This document shows positions 44,460 to 55,597 of a DNA stretch of 64,000 bases, piece by piece. The stretch is from positions 102,860,431 through 102,924,430 of the forward strand of contig CM035430.1 of NCBI GenBank assembly GCA_020310875.1, written 5' to 3'. Positions within the stretch are counted from its first letter, which is position 1; the number at the start of each line of letters is the position of its first letter. The stretch comes from Ceratopteris richardii. Its lineage: Eukaryota > Streptophyta > Polypodiopsida > Polypodiales > Pteridaceae. The position numbers and the translations under genes are program-made. Under the pieces are notes generated by a model. That model was not told where the DNA came from. It did not search any database and saw only the letters and a list, made by a program, of their open reading frames with translations.

Positions 44460-45970
44460 AACTATGCCCATATCAAAAGCCACCACATTTGCAAGATAGG
44501 AAAACACTCAAATATTGTACACTAGAGAGGAAATGGACAAATCATACCAGGGAGGAATGCTTCTATAATAAACAACCCATAAAGGAGAGAGATTATGGGA
44601 GCCAAAGAGAATCAGGGTATATTGAGCAACCAAGACCTGTGCTTGGGCAACAACCTCCTATACCAACAAATGTGGTACCAATTAAATACACACCAATAGA
44701 GGAGGGAAACTCAAGACCAAAGTCACCATACAAGGAAGATTATCAATGGAATGAAGGATATCAAGAAGAATGGGAAGGTTATGAATTAAGAGAACCAGAA
44801 TTACAAGCCCTAGACTTGGGAAATGGGAGAATTGAGATGGACACTGCCACTTTCATGTATATAACCAATAATTATATGTCCAATCAAAAACCTCAATTCA
44901 AAGGGGGACCAAAGATAACTTGTTATAGGTGTGGGGGAGAACATTTCATTAGAGACTGTCCACAACCTCCTACGTTAAGAATAGAGGGAGCTTATTGCAA
45001 GGATTGTGGCAGGGAACATTTGATAAAGGATTGTCCAAAAAATCCTCAAAAACAACAAAACACACCTAATAACATACCACTAAAAGCAGTCAATATCATG
45101 GAGCAAGAAGAATTGAGTGACATTGACCAAGTGAATGTAAATGCTATAACAAGGTCACAAACTAAACAACAAAGAACAACTAAGGAACAAAATGAAGGTT
45201 CAATCTCAAAGGTGAAGAAAAATAGACAAAAAGGGAAATGGGAAAGGAAACAAAGAATGGGTAAAAATTTGGAAGAAGAAAATAGGGAACAATCAAACAG
45301 TACTCCTCCTCAGAAGGCACAAACCCAGTCGGAGATAGGAAATTCACAAAGTCTAGACACTCTAATAAAAGCATACAAGGGAAGAATTCAAGAGGGACCA
45401 AGCCCTACTGATCATACAATGGCTTATCCTATGCCAGACTTAGAACATGAAAGGATGCAGAGGTGTAAACAAATCATACGGGAAGTGCAACTCAAAATGG
45501 GGGAAGTAGAAAATTCTCAAAAAATAGTTGAGGAATCTGAGACAACAAAAACAAGAGGAAATAGTAACAAGGAAGAAAACCCACAAGTAACATTCCAGGT
45601 GAATATAGATAAACAATGCACAATTCTATATCACACCACATTGGAAGATTTAATGAAACAAAATCCTCACTTACAAAACAAAATGGAAAGATGGGAAACA
45701 ACACCAGAAAATCTTCACCCACAACTACAGGAAATGGAGGAATTATGGTATATTCCCATTGATAAGATAGGAGGATATTGTGAAGGAGAAGAGGGAAACT
45801 CAACCTTAAAAATACAATTTGGTAAAAACCAGGCCAAAGCTATTCTGGATAGTGGATCAGGAGTGGCCATCATGACTAAACAAACTTGGGAAAAATGGGG
45901 AAAAAATGAATTATTACCCACCAAAATGAGATTGCAACTTGCAGATGGACACATAGAAAAACCCCTATGA
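44460..45970 (+). pseudogene. Element F gag C-terminus and protease
   Basis: Gag knuckles include YCTLERKWTNHTREEC, CYRCGGEHFIRDC and CKDCGREHLIKDC, separated by a Pro-rich linker, then a long Lys/Gln/Glu-rich tail (about residues 230-440 of the open stretch that starts at 44318). The protease follows with AKAILDSGSGVAIMTKQTW and MRLQLADGHIEKPL, its usual place before RT. The open frame runs upstream to 44318, but those first codons (VAVCVGVDVKGKGDGDGNV) are antisense to the Gy2 ORF-A tail beyond the inversion junction and are not gag. The region is broken at its end. Confidence 0.87.
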
Positions 45971-45982
45971 ATATGGGAAAAA

Positions 45983-47653
45983 GTGATTGTGGACATATGT
46001 GGAATAGAGATAGAACATACCTTTGCTATAGTTGAATTCCCACAATCCACTTCATATGAAATTATCCTAGGAAGACCATTTATGAGACAAATGCAAGTTG
46101 TGCAAGATTGGGGTAATGATTGCTTATACCTTCAGAGCAAAGGAAGAATAACCAAAGTAAATCTAAGAAATGGGCACTACTGTGACATATCTCCTCAAGA
46201 ATGGTACAAAATACATCAGAATCAAGATTTAAGTGAAGAATCAGAAATGGAAGACCAGGATGAAATTGAATCGTCAATATGGAAGTGCAATATGATAAGA
46301 AATCTTACCAATAGAAAAAGGAAATTGAGAAGAGAAGATTGTGTGGAAGGAAGGAAGTTACAAGATGAGAACTATATACCACAACAATTCAAAGATGAGG
46401 AGTTTGAGCCCTATGGGTGGAATCAAATTTTGGCTACCATGGATCTAGCCAGTGATGAATATGTAGGAGTGGAATTTCAAAATGAAGAAGGATATGATGT
46501 CTTTAACATTGGAATACAAATGATAAAGGTATCCAGAACAGAAGAGGACAAAGAAGAAGTAATGATATTAGAAAAAGGGAAAACACAATTTTTGGAAGAA
46601 GTAAAAGCTGAAGATGCTATTAAAGATAAAATCTCAGGCAAGTATAAGAAAAACAAACACAAGGAAATAGAAGAAAATCAGGAGGATGAGAAGAAGAAAA
46701 GGGAAACAAACAAAGATCAACAGTTTGATGTACCAGCAAATTTCAAGACTTATGAAGTAGAAAACAGACTACTTCTCAAGAGGAAACCAAAGAGGGAAAA
46801 GAAGAAAGGGGAGGCTTATGATAATGAGGAACAAACTAAAAAGGTCATGATCACTCAGGAAGAGGGAGAAGAAAGACATATTGTAGTGGCTGATGACATG
46901 ACAACTCAAGAAGAGGAGGCACTAAGAAACTTGGCAAGAAACTATAGGGATGTGTTTGCTTATAGCTACAAGGATTTGAAAGGTATTGATCCTAAAATCT
47001 GTGAGCATAAGATTCCTATTACACCTGAGGCAAAACCTAGCAAACAGAGACATTGCACATTCAATGATAAATACTCTACTAAAATAAAGGAAGAAATTGA
47101 CAAGCTATTAGTTGCCAATTTCATCTATGAGATTGAGTATACAGAATGGATATCTCCTATAGTTGTGGTACCAAAAAAGAATGGGAAACTTAGGGTATGC
47201 ATTAACTTGAAAAAGGTAAATGCAGCAACTATAAGAGATAATTATCCACTGCCTATAACAGATCATCTTCTAGAAAGAGTTGCAGGGAAGGAGGTTTATA
47301 GTTTTTTAGATGGTTTTTCAGGATACAGTCAGGTACCTATAGCATTGGAAGACCAACATAAAACTGCCTTTTCCACAGAATGGGGAATTTATGCTTTTAG
47401 GGTTATGCCCTTTGGGTTAACCAATGCTCCAACAACTTTTTAGAGGTTGATGTGTCATATCTTCAAAGAGTTCTTGAGGAATGTAATGGAAATTTATGTA
47501 GATGATCTTTGTACTTTTTCATTAAAAAGACAAGATCACTTGCAGGATTTAGAAAATATATTCAGGAAATGCAGAACCTACAGAGTATGTTTAAATCCAG
47601 AAAAGTGTGTATTCTTTGTAAGACAAGGAAGAATGTTAGGTCACAGTCTCTAA
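45983..47653 (+). pseudogene. Element F protease end and reverse transcriptase
   Basis: The protease C-terminal loop (SYEIILGRPFMRQMQVVQDW) is followed by an acidic Lys/Glu-rich linker. RT has WISPIVVVPKKNGKLRVCIN, YPLPITDHLLERVAGKEVYS, FRVMPFGLTNAPTTF and the catalytic IYVDDLCTFS, then CRTYRVCLNPEKCVFF. This is the same lineage as Gy2 and Gy5 (YVDDLC). It carries breaks. Confidence 0.9.
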
Positions 47654-47869
47654 AAATGGAATTTCAACTGATGAGAAGAAAATAAAGGCCATTATAGAGC
47701 TTCCAAGACCAACAAATGTAAAGGAACTTCAAACTTTCATGGGACATTGTGGGTACTATAGCAAATTGGTACACAAATTTGCTGATATAGCCAAACCCTT
47801 ATATGCCCTAATTACAAAGTTTGAGTGGACCAAGGAGTGTGACCAAGCCTTTGAAACTTTAAAAATTTT

Positions 47870-48832
47870 TTGGTAACAGCCCCAATTCTGAAAACACCTC
47901 AATGGGATAAAATTTTTCATGTCCATGTGGATGCTTCAAATTATGCTTTAGGATGTGTGTTAGCACAACCAATAGAAGGAAGCAAGTTAGATTTTCCAGT
48001 GGCTTATGCTAGTAGGCAATTGAATCTAGCAGAAAAAAATTACACAACCACTGAGAGAGAAGGATTGGGCATGATATTTGTTGTAAAGAAATATAGACAT
48101 TACCTTTTGGCCAACAAGTTTAAGTTCTTTGTAGACCATCAAGCTTTACTATATTTGGTAAATAAACCTTGTCACACTGGTAGAATAGTCAGATGGTTTC
48201 TTTTACTGATGGAATTTGAGTTTGAAGTGGTGGTCAGACAAGGGAAAACACACTTGAGAGCAGATCATTTATCTAGAATTCAGTCTAAAGAACCCAGTTC
48301 ACCTTTAGATGACAACCTGCCAGACACTTATTTGTTCAAAGTAGAGAGTGTTCCTGAGTGGGCCATGACTTTAGTACCATTATTAACCATGGGACCTTGC
48401 AGAACAGTTGGGAACAATGCACACTTAGTATTACAAAGCAGGAACTTTATGTTACTAGCTGGGCATTTGTATCATCTCAACCACACAGGCATATTGGAAT
48501 ATTGTACTCCTGAAGAAGAGCAACAAGAATATCTGAAGAGAGCTCATTGTTGGAACCCTTGCACTCATGCTTCTAGGGTAGTCACCCTAAGTAATCTCAA
48601 TAGGATGGGGGTACATTGGCCCAATAAGATTCAAGATGTAACAAAATACATTGCTAATTGCAGGAAGTGCCAATTATTGCAAGATTCAGAACTCATAACT
48701 CTATATTGGTTCCAGAAAAATCTAGATTGGAGTGAAAATATCATTGAGGAATTGAAAAGGAAGAAGAAAGGAAAACAAGTGATAGCTGGTGCAGATTCCA
48801 AAAATCTACAAGTAGTCTCTGAAGAGTATTAA
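47870..48832 (+). pseudogene. Element F RNase H and integrase N-terminus
   Basis: RNase H shows FHVHVDASNYALGCVLAQPI, YTTTEREGLGMIFVVKKYRH and FFVDHQALLYLVNKPCHTG. The connector has VVRQGKTHLRADHLSRI. The beginning of integrase carries a His/Cys zinc domain (RAHCWNPCTHASRVVTLSNL, YIANCRKCQLLQ). The order is standard for gypsy. The 69-codon-shorter neighbour RT ends just upstream. Confidence 0.88.
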
Positions 48833-49332
48833 TTGATAGGAGAACAATTGTATAAGAGAGGAATGGATGGATACTTAAGAATTTGTGTTCCTGAGAATAA
48901 ATATCTAGAAATGTTGGAACTGGCACATTCTAGAGTAGCAGGAGGACACTTCTCAAGTGACAGAACTGCTAAACTCATTTTATATTCTGGCTTTTGGTGG
49001 CCAACCCTATTTCCTGATGCAAGAACCTATGTAAAAAGATGTGATGTCTGTCAGAGGGTGAGTCAACCAAATAAAAGAGATTTAATATGCCATTAGTTCC
49101 ATTTATTTGAGCAAGAGCCTTTAGTAAATGGGGGTTGGATTTCATTGGACCTATAAATCCTCCAGCAAAACAATCCCATGCTGAATACATCATAGTGGCT
49201 ACAGACTACCTGACAAAGTGGGCTGAGGCCAAAGCCACAAGAAGGAATGATGCTCATACTACTGCCAGATTCCTGTATGATCAAAGCAGAGTCAGTCACC
49301 CTATCAAGAGGACATTGGTTCCTAGACAGTGA
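48833..49332 (+). pseudogene. Element F integrase, partial
   Basis: GEQLYKRGMDGYLRICVPEN and RTYVKRCDVCQRVSQPNKRD are followed by the core start (DFIGPINPPAKQSHAEYIIV, LTKWAEAKATRRNDAHTTAR). Sequence recognisable as integrase ends soon after, shortly before ORF-A. It is broken. Confidence 0.83.
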
Positions 49333-49348
49333 AGCTGTGGAAGAATAG

Positions 49349-51535
49349 GTGAACTTGGAATCTGATGAGGAACTAGAGATTCCAGAGGCAGAGAAATATA
49401 CCATGTTGTGTCAAGAATTTTACAGATTTCAAAGGGTTGTTGTCAATCAGAAAAGATGGAAGGCAGTTGGTATACACAAATTATTGGAAGAGACCATCTT
49501 TTTCATTGATTTTGAAAGAGTGGCACAAGTAATGAGTAGTTTGTTGGAAATAGGAAAAGGGAATGATGCTTATTTCTGGTGCAAAGTCAAGAACAAGGAT
49601 AATCAGGAGGTGGGTATCACTATAAAAGCAGAACATATCAGAGCAGCTTTACAATTCTACCCTATGGGAATCAAGCTTGACCCTAGCTTTGTAAAGAAGA
49701 ATAAGGAAACCTATACAGGGTACGCTAAATTCACTGACTTCAAAGGAAGAGAGAATGAAGAATATGCCACAAGGATGTTCTTACAATATTTTTGCTTCCC
49801 AAAGCTACCAAGGTATAACATGCCACATAAATCTGTTACACTGCTGATGTTTAACAACAAGGATAGGACTAAGCCCTTTGGAGTAATGGATGTGACACCA
49901 TACATCCATGAACAGCTGAAAGAAGCAGCAAAACACTGGGAACAGAAAAAATTCATGAATGGAGCCCAGTTTTTAACCAGGATCATTTATCATGTATTGG
50001 GAATGGAAGATCAGTTGAAACTGGCTCCAGAGGCACAATATTTTAGAAGTCTTATGTCAGGGGTCAAGAGTCCTCCCAGGAAAATGGCTGTGAGAGAAAT
50101 AGAAGGACAAACGAGCATGAGAGGATCAGGGATGAAAAGAAAGGTAATATCCGAGGAAGTGGTTCCTGTAAAGAAAAGGAGGTTGGACCCAAGAAAGGTT
50201 GAATTAGAGCCGGATGAAGCTACAAAAGAAGAACATGAAGATGCGCAGAAGCAGGTCCAATCCTCTAGTGATCCTCATCCACCCCAAACAAGCAAAGAAC
50301 AGTTATACACTTATCTAACTCAAGGAAATAACAAAAGAGCAATGTATGAGGCACAATATCAAAAGATGCTGGAAGATTATTCATGCAAGGCTACAGATTG
50401 GGTCCAAGAGGAGGTAGAGCATTATGAAGCACTTCATGATCAGATGATGGCAGCCAAAACAAAAGAGGTATTTGTTAAAAAGGAAGTAGAGCTATTAGCA
50501 TACTTCAAAGAACTGCAAGGACCTCCAGAAACCAGAACCACAATTGTAGTAAAAAAGAAGGTTCAAAAGAAACCAGTGCAAAGGAAGAAGCTGACCAAGA
50601 AGGAGAAGGGAAAATCGATAGTTGAAACTGTAACTATAAAGGAGGCAGAAGAAGTAATAGTAAGAGATCAGCAGAAGGAATTTACTGCTAAAGAAGAGTC
50701 AAAAGTGGAAAAACCAGGACTTGGAGGATCTTCACATTTTTCCTCAGATTCTGAAAGTGACATTGAAAGTTTCTTATTAAAAAGTCTGAATTTTTTAGTT
50801 CCAAATACTCCTAATGTGGTTACACAGGCCACTGAGAAACAGAAAACACCTGAAGATTTGAGAAAGAAGGCTCAAGAGAAGCAGGTTCAAGAAGAGGCAG
50901 TTAAGCAAATCAGTCCTGAAGAAGAAAGAAGGATGATGAAAGGTAAAGCAGTAATGACAGAAGAGGAAAGTAAAGTAAGAGAGGAATTCAGTTGTGGGCT
51001 GGTGCCTGCAGGAATAAAATCAATATGGACAAAACCCTCACAAAATTATTTTAAATTAGATGAGAGCATAGCAGAAATAGTAAGAGAAGCACAGAAAAGC
51101 AGTCCAGCCATAAAACAGAAAGGTGCAGATCAAGTTCAGGAAGCAGAAGAAATAGAAGTGAAAAAGAATGTTCAAGAAGTTACAGAGGGAGTGGTAGAAA
51201 AGGAGATTATCCAAAGTATAAAAGATGTACTTCATGATTTGAAGAGTAATGAAGAATTTGCAACCAACAAAAATCAAGGACAAGAAGAAGAAATGGATCT
51301 TATGGACATTGATGAGCAGGAAGAAGGGCAGAAACAGCAGACAAGCCATGATCAGATAAAATTCAGTGAGAAAACTGAGTCAATTTTAGTTCAGGAAACC
51401 TCAATCCAGATAAAAGAAGCACAGCTTTCTGCAAAAGAACAACCAGAATTGGAGAATAACAAAGTAGAAGAAGTAAAGGCAGATGAAGATAGATCAAGAC
51501 AAGAGAACCAGGATACTCAGACGTTGGAACATTAA
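49349..51535 (+). CDS. Element F ORF-A, 728 codons, open
   Basis: This open frame of unknown function directly follows pol. Residues about 20-215 are a conserved globular domain (VNQKRWKAVGIHKLLEETIF, AEHIRAALQFYPMGIKL, CFPKLPRYNMPHKSVTLLMF, WEQKKFMNGAQFLTRIIYH) shared with Gy2 ORF-A and the Gy1 fragment. A basic, nuclear-localisation-like patch follows (VPVKKRRLDPRK, about 275-286), then a helical segment (DWVQEEVEHYEALHDQMMAA) and a long Lys/Glu/Gln-rich low-complexity tail. There is no signal peptide or membrane span, so an envelope role is not supported. The pattern loosely recalls plant Athila-type third-ORF or putative plant transposon proteins. Its stop is 6 bases before the ORF-B start. 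Being open in a young copy suggests it was functional when F moved. Confidence 0.75.
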   Translation: MNLESDEELEIPEAEKYTMLCQEFYRFQRVVVNQKRWKAVGIHKLLEETIFFIDFERVAQVMSSLLEIGKGNDAYFWCKVKNKDNQEVGITIKAEHIRAALQFYPMGIKLDPSFVKKNKETYTGYAKFTDFKGRENEEYATRMFLQYFCFPKLPRYNMPHKSVTLLMFNNKDRTKPFGVMDVTPYIHEQLKEAAKHWEQKKFMNGAQFLTRIIYHVLGMEDQLKLAPEAQYFRSLMSGVKSPPRKMAVREIEGQTSMRGSGMKRKVISEEVVPVKKRRLDPRKVELEPDEATKEEHEDAQKQVQSSSDPHPPQTSKEQLYTYLTQGNNKRAMYEAQYQKMLEDYSCKATDWVQEEVEHYEALHDQMMAAKTKEVFVKKEVELLAYFKELQGPPETRTTIVVKKKVQKKPVQRKKLTKKEKGKSIVETVTIKEAEEVIVRDQQKEFTAKEESKVEKPGLGGSSHFSSDSESDIESFLLKSLNFLVPNTPNVVTQATEKQKTPEDLRKKAQEKQVQEEAVKQISPEEERRMMKGKAVMTEEESKVREEFSCGLVPAGIKSIWTKPSQNYFKLDESIAEIVREAQKSSPAIKQKGADQVQEAEEIEVKKNVQEVTEGVVEKEIIQSIKDVLHDLKSNEEFATNKNQGQEEEMDLMDIDEQEEGQKQQTSHDQIKFSEKTESILVQETSIQIKEAQLSAKEQPELENNKVEEVKADEDRSRQENQDTQTLEH

Positions 51536-51541
51536 GAAGAT

Positions 51542-53572
51542 ATGGCAGATCAAGAAACACTGGAAATTCATCAAAGCAATGAAGGACACCAGGCTAAGGT
51601 TATAGAATATGAAGAAGAAGAGGAAGAGGAGAATGAGTGCAAAGAAGACAAACAAATAGAAGCTAAACAAATGGAAATGGAAGTGGGGTTGGAAAGAATA
51701 CCCAAGAATATAAGATCTGCTTGCCAGATTATTATGAGCAACATTGAGCAGTTTAGACCTTCAAGCAGGAATATGATCATTTCAGGAATGGTAGCAGAGT
51801 CTGAGTTTGAGAAAGGCAGTATGATCATTAAGGAGCACAAAAGGGAGAAGGAACAAATGTCAGAACAATTGAGGAAGGTGCAGGAGAAAAATGAGGAATT
51901 TACAAACAGAATAATTGCTTTGGAAGAGTTAGAAGTACAGAAACAAAATAGAATTCAATATCTAGAAGAAAAGAGTGCAAAACTAACAGAGCAGAATAAT
52001 AAACTGGAAATGGAGCTGAGAAAAATTGAAGGAAGATATAGAACCTTGCAGACTTCTTATCAAATTTTGACTAAAGCAAATGAGGAAATCAACAGGCTAT
52101 TATTGGAGGAAGGTCAGTTAAAAGATGAAAGCCAGACTGCTCAGATGACAGAGGTAGAAAAGGAAGAATTGCACAAAGAGATTAAGAGACTACAAATAGA
52201 ATTGAAAGAAGCCAAGGAACTAGAGAAGCAGGCTAGTATACATGCTGCTACATCAATGAGAGGATATAACAAGTTGCACATGGATATGGAAAAAGAAAGG
52301 AGTGATAAGCAGTCAAGGATGGAAAAGGAAAGAAATGAATGGATAAAAGAAAGAGAGTTATGGGCAATACAGAACGGAAGTCTGAGGGTGACAATAGAAG
52401 AATTACAGAAAAAGCTGGAAAAGCCACAAGTTCAGGAAGAAACACATATAGAGACTACATATACAGAAGAATATGAGGTAGGAAATGATGATGGAATACA
52501 ACATGGCAGTGAACCAGCAAATAAAAGATCAGAGGAAGAATATTCAAAAGAATTTGTCAAAAAATTGCTGACAAACATAGAATCTAGAATGGATTTTATC
52601 AGAAAAATGCATGATGAATATGAAGATCAAATTGTCACATTTGCTTTGAATAAGAGGATTAATCCAGACCAGCATCATTGGGCTGCAGATGGACTGGGCA
52701 TACCTTTATGTATGATCATGGAGAGTATCAAGAACTATCAAATAGCAAGAGTTGGATTACCTCCAAATAAATATCTAGAATATGAAGAAGATATTAATGT
52801 GACCAAAGAATTAGTATTTGAGAAAGCCAATCCAAAGTGGAGGAATAAATGGTTGGATGCAAATAAAGAATTCAGGAAAATTTGGAAGGAAGCACCTCTT
52901 CAATTGAAAATTAATCTAGCTTACTGCCCAGTAGCAAGAAGAAGAGAATGGACAGTTTTTTGGGAAAGACGGAGAGAAGGACAAATCCCACCTAAATGGT
53001 TGAATTTCCCAAAAATAGCTGGTCCAAAGGCAAGAACATGGCCTACAAAAAACTACATGGTGGATACAGCTGAGTCTGTTATAGCTACATACAAAGATGT
53101 AAATGACCCTGCATGCATTTTATTGATCAGAGTAATGAGATTAATTCTGGCATGTATAGAGACATATACAGATACAGATGTCAGAATATTAAATTACATT
53201 GGCTTCAATTCTCCAACTGATGCATTATTGTTTGATCTTAGTGAAACACCCAATAGAATCTGTTTAATGGCATACTACAGCAGAGTAATATTTTTGGGCA
53301 GTCACTATTTACAAATTTTTGAAGATGCATTCGATTATGGGTTTTTTGAGAGAGAGTCAAAAATATTCGGAAACTTGTCAGTAGTCACCAAGTCTCGCCT
53401 TACTGCATATGAAGCTACTTACACAGAATATTTGAAAAAGGGTGTAATTGATAAACCAGAAGCCGCAGTACAGTGGAGGAAAGCATTGTTTGAAATGGTA
53501 AATAACCTGAACATTACAAAAAGAAAAAGTCATGACCTTCTGTCACAAGTCTATCAAAGAAAGAAAAAGTGA
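51542..53572 (+). CDS. Element F ORF-B, 676 codons, open
   Basis: This starts MADQETLEIHQSNE 6 bases after the ORF-A stop. There is an acidic N-terminus with a Glu run, then a predicted coiled coil of over 200 residues (about 95-320; EKSAKLTEQNNKLEMELRKI, EEINRLLLEEGQLKDES, EKEELHKEIKRLQIELKEA). A conserved C-terminal domain (about 350-650) follows with NKRINPDQHHWAADGLGIPL, CPVARRREWTVFWERRREGQ, LNFPKIAGPKARTWPTKNYM and RICLMAYYSRVIFLGSHYL. The C-terminal domain matches Gy2 ORF-B and the coil matches Gy1. Function is unknown. The coiled coil suggests self-association, perhaps a structural or particle protein. It ends 69 bases before the 3' LTR. Expression could be by reinitiation after ORF-A or from a spliced RNA; neither is shown. 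Confidence 0.75.
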   Translation: MADQETLEIHQSNEGHQAKVIEYEEEEEEENECKEDKQIEAKQMEMEVGLERIPKNIRSACQIIMSNIEQFRPSSRNMIISGMVAESEFEKGSMIIKEHKREKEQMSEQLRKVQEKNEEFTNRIIALEELEVQKQNRIQYLEEKSAKLTEQNNKLEMELRKIEGRYRTLQTSYQILTKANEEINRLLLEEGQLKDESQTAQMTEVEKEELHKEIKRLQIELKEAKELEKQASIHAATSMRGYNKLHMDMEKERSDKQSRMEKERNEWIKERELWAIQNGSLRVTIEELQKKLEKPQVQEETHIETTYTEEYEVGNDDGIQHGSEPANKRSEEEYSKEFVKKLLTNIESRMDFIRKMHDEYEDQIVTFALNKRINPDQHHWAADGLGIPLCMIMESIKNYQIARVGLPPNKYLEYEEDINVTKELVFEKANPKWRNKWLDANKEFRKIWKEAPLQLKINLAYCPVARRREWTVFWERRREGQIPPKWLNFPKIAGPKARTWPTKNYMVDTAESVIATYKDVNDPACILLIRVMRLILACIETYTDTDVRILNYIGFNSPTDALLFDLSETPNRICLMAYYSRVIFLGSHYLQIFEDAFDYGFFERESKIFGNLSVVTKSRLTAYEATYTEYLKKGVIDKPEAAVQWRKALFEMVNNLNITKRKSHDLLSQVYQRKKK

Positions 53573-53627
53573 AGAAAGCAATCAGGACATCAGAGCAGGA
53601 AAGTCTTTTGTCAGGAGCCAAAAGGTT

Positions 53628-53641
53628 TAGGAGGGGAAGGA
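53628..53641 (+). other. Polypurine tract of element F
   Basis: TAGGAGGGGAAGGA immediately precedes TGTTAGAAG, the 3' LTR start. Confidence 0.8.
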
Positions 53642-54478
53642 TGTTAGAAGATGTATTTTTTGAAGCATTTTTTATGAAAACAATTGTAAAATGCCAAAAA
53701 CTTGTAAAAATATTTATACAATTGATGTAAAAACAAGGAAGAGTCTTCCTTATGTAGAATAGAATTTTATATAATTTTTCTAGAATTTTTGGAAACTCCT
53801 AGATAGCATATTTTTAGCATAATAGAGGAAAGGACCAAAATTCAAGTGTGAAAAGTGACACTTGAAAATGTCACTATAAGACAATTTCCTCTATTATGAG
53901 GGGGTTGGTTGATTATTTGTTTACATGCTATCCAAGTGAATAGAGAGAGAGTTTCCTGCTGAAAATCGTGTTTTCTCCTCTTTGTGTGGTTTCATTGATT
54001 TGTTGAGTCTATTCTTTGTGTATCCATGGAGATTTGTGAGCTTCTATTGTGTAATTCTGTTGAAGGTGTATGAAGAGAGCTGAATATTGATGTGTTGAGT
54101 GAGAAATTGATGAAGAATGGTGCTGGAGATAAAAATCATCGATTTTCACAGAATCATGATTGTCTCGTCTGTATGGTACAGGTAATATTTTTGAGTTTTG
54201 ACTTCATAATTGTGTTCTGCTGAGAAAATAGCATGTATTAGACACCAAGATTGTGGAAAATAGTGGAGATTTGCTCAAGATAATCCAAACCCTAGAAATT
54301 CCTCTTCATTTTCACCATTCTCAGAAATCCAGCCATTATTCTCTTATTTCTTGGATTCTATCATCTAGAAGGGGCTGTGGTCTCTTGAATACTTCTAGGA
54401 TTGACAAAATAAAGATGTCTTGTTAATTCTTTATGCTAAATGATTGGAGATGACAACTCCAAAGATCAATAACAAACA
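53642..54478 (+). repeat. 3' LTR of element F
   Basis: 837 bp from TGTTAGAAGATG to AATAACAAACA. The end is fixed by the ACAAG target duplication at 54479, after which copia D coding resumes in frame with its known order. Only the first roughly 490 bp have a match in the 5' LTR at 34258-34749. The LTR contains AAAATCGTGTTTTC near 53963, related to the leader array motif. Confidence 0.83.
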
Positions 54479-55592
54479 ACAAGGCTTAATAAGGTCTATA
54501 AGGGAAAGAAAAAAAAACCAAAAAGGTATGGGTTTGACACCTCATTACTAACTAAACATTCTATTTACATAGCACAGGACATAAATCAAGAGGAGCCATC
54601 ATCCTTTGAAGAGTCCAAAGCAAAATCAAAATGGAAGCATGCAATGAAGGAAGAAATTGAAGCACTTGAGGAAAACAACACTTGGATTTGGTGCCCAAGA
54701 CTTCATCTATGAAGGTAATAGGCTCAAGATGGGTCTATAAACTCAAGAAGAATTATGATGGTTCCATAAACAGGTATAAGGCAAGGCTTGTGGCAAAAGG
54801 CTTTGCACAAACTCAGGGAATTGATTATGAGGAGACCTTCTCTCCTGTGGAAAAGATTCCTAATATTAGGGTTTTGCTTAGTATTGCCTCTTCCAAGAAT
54901 TGGAAGATACTTCAACTAGATGTACAAAATGCATTCTTGAATGGTTGGATAACAGAAGAGGTATATATGGCACAACCACCTGGTTTTGAGAATCAAGTTT
55001 ATCCTAAGTATGTGTGTAAACTTAACAAACCATTGTATGGTCTCAAGCAAGCCCCAAGAGCTTCAAATTTGACGCTTGTTTCATTCTTGTAGGACAAAGG
55101 CTTTCAACCAAGCAAAGCAGATCACTCTTTATTAAAAAGAGTAATTTTGAGGTCATCTACCTATGTGTATATGTAGATGATATTATATTGACAGAAAATG
55201 ATGCAGATGGTATGAAGAAGATCAGAGATCAGATGAGGGAAGAATTCAAGATAAGTGATTTAGGTTCACTTACCTACTTCCTAGGTTTGGAAGTTGTTTA
55301 CAAAGATCATGGTTTATTACTCACTCAAAGGAAGTATATCAAGGATATGTTAGCAAAATTCAAGATGGAGGATTTTAAAATTGCAGGTACTCCAATGGAG
55401 GTCAACCATAAATTGAGCTCACATGAAGGTGAACTCATAGAGGACATCACATCATATCAAAGCCTTGTGGGTAGTCTCAACTATGCCAAATTGACAAGGG
55501 TAGATATATGCTATAGTGTGAGCGTGCTAAGTCAATTCATGCACACACCAAGGAAACCACACATGGATGCTACTAAGAGGAACCATAAATGA
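54479..55592 (+). pseudogene. Copia D reverse transcriptase
   Basis: The reading opens with RSIRERKKKPKRYGFDTSLL. RT follows: [69 protein letters not shown], the YVDDIILT box near 55170 and SDLGSLTYFLGLEVVYKDHG. It closely matches copia A at 2015-3750. RNase H is not recognisable. It is broken in several places. Confidence 0.88.
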
Positions 55593-55597
55593 AGGAC

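Larger units (their letters stand above)
44460..54478 (+). mobile_element. Ty3/gypsy element F, second part (gag C-terminus to 3' LTR)
   Basis: Plus-strand order: gag knuckles, protease, RT, RNase H, part of integrase, ORF-A, ORF-B, purine tract, 3' LTR, then the ACAAG target site (54479-54483) and copia D. Together with 31150-34749 it would be about 13.6 kb, long for gypsy. The LTR match of about 98% makes F young, roughly 5-10 million years at an assumed 1-2 changes per billion years. It carries a handful of breaks, yet both extra ORFs remain open over their full length. I do not see the second protease in this copy. Confidence 0.88.

Noticed and set aside
44318-44460. First roughly 48 codons of the F gag open frame as a gag N-terminus
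   Set aside because: They are antisense to the ORF-A tail/ORF-B start of Gy2 across the inversion junction; the true gag front of F is at 31150-32416.
49349-53572. ORF-A or ORF-B as an envelope protein
   Set aside because: I see no signal peptide, transmembrane segment, furin-like site or glycosylation-rich ectodomain; both are highly charged, and ORF-B is mainly coiled coil.
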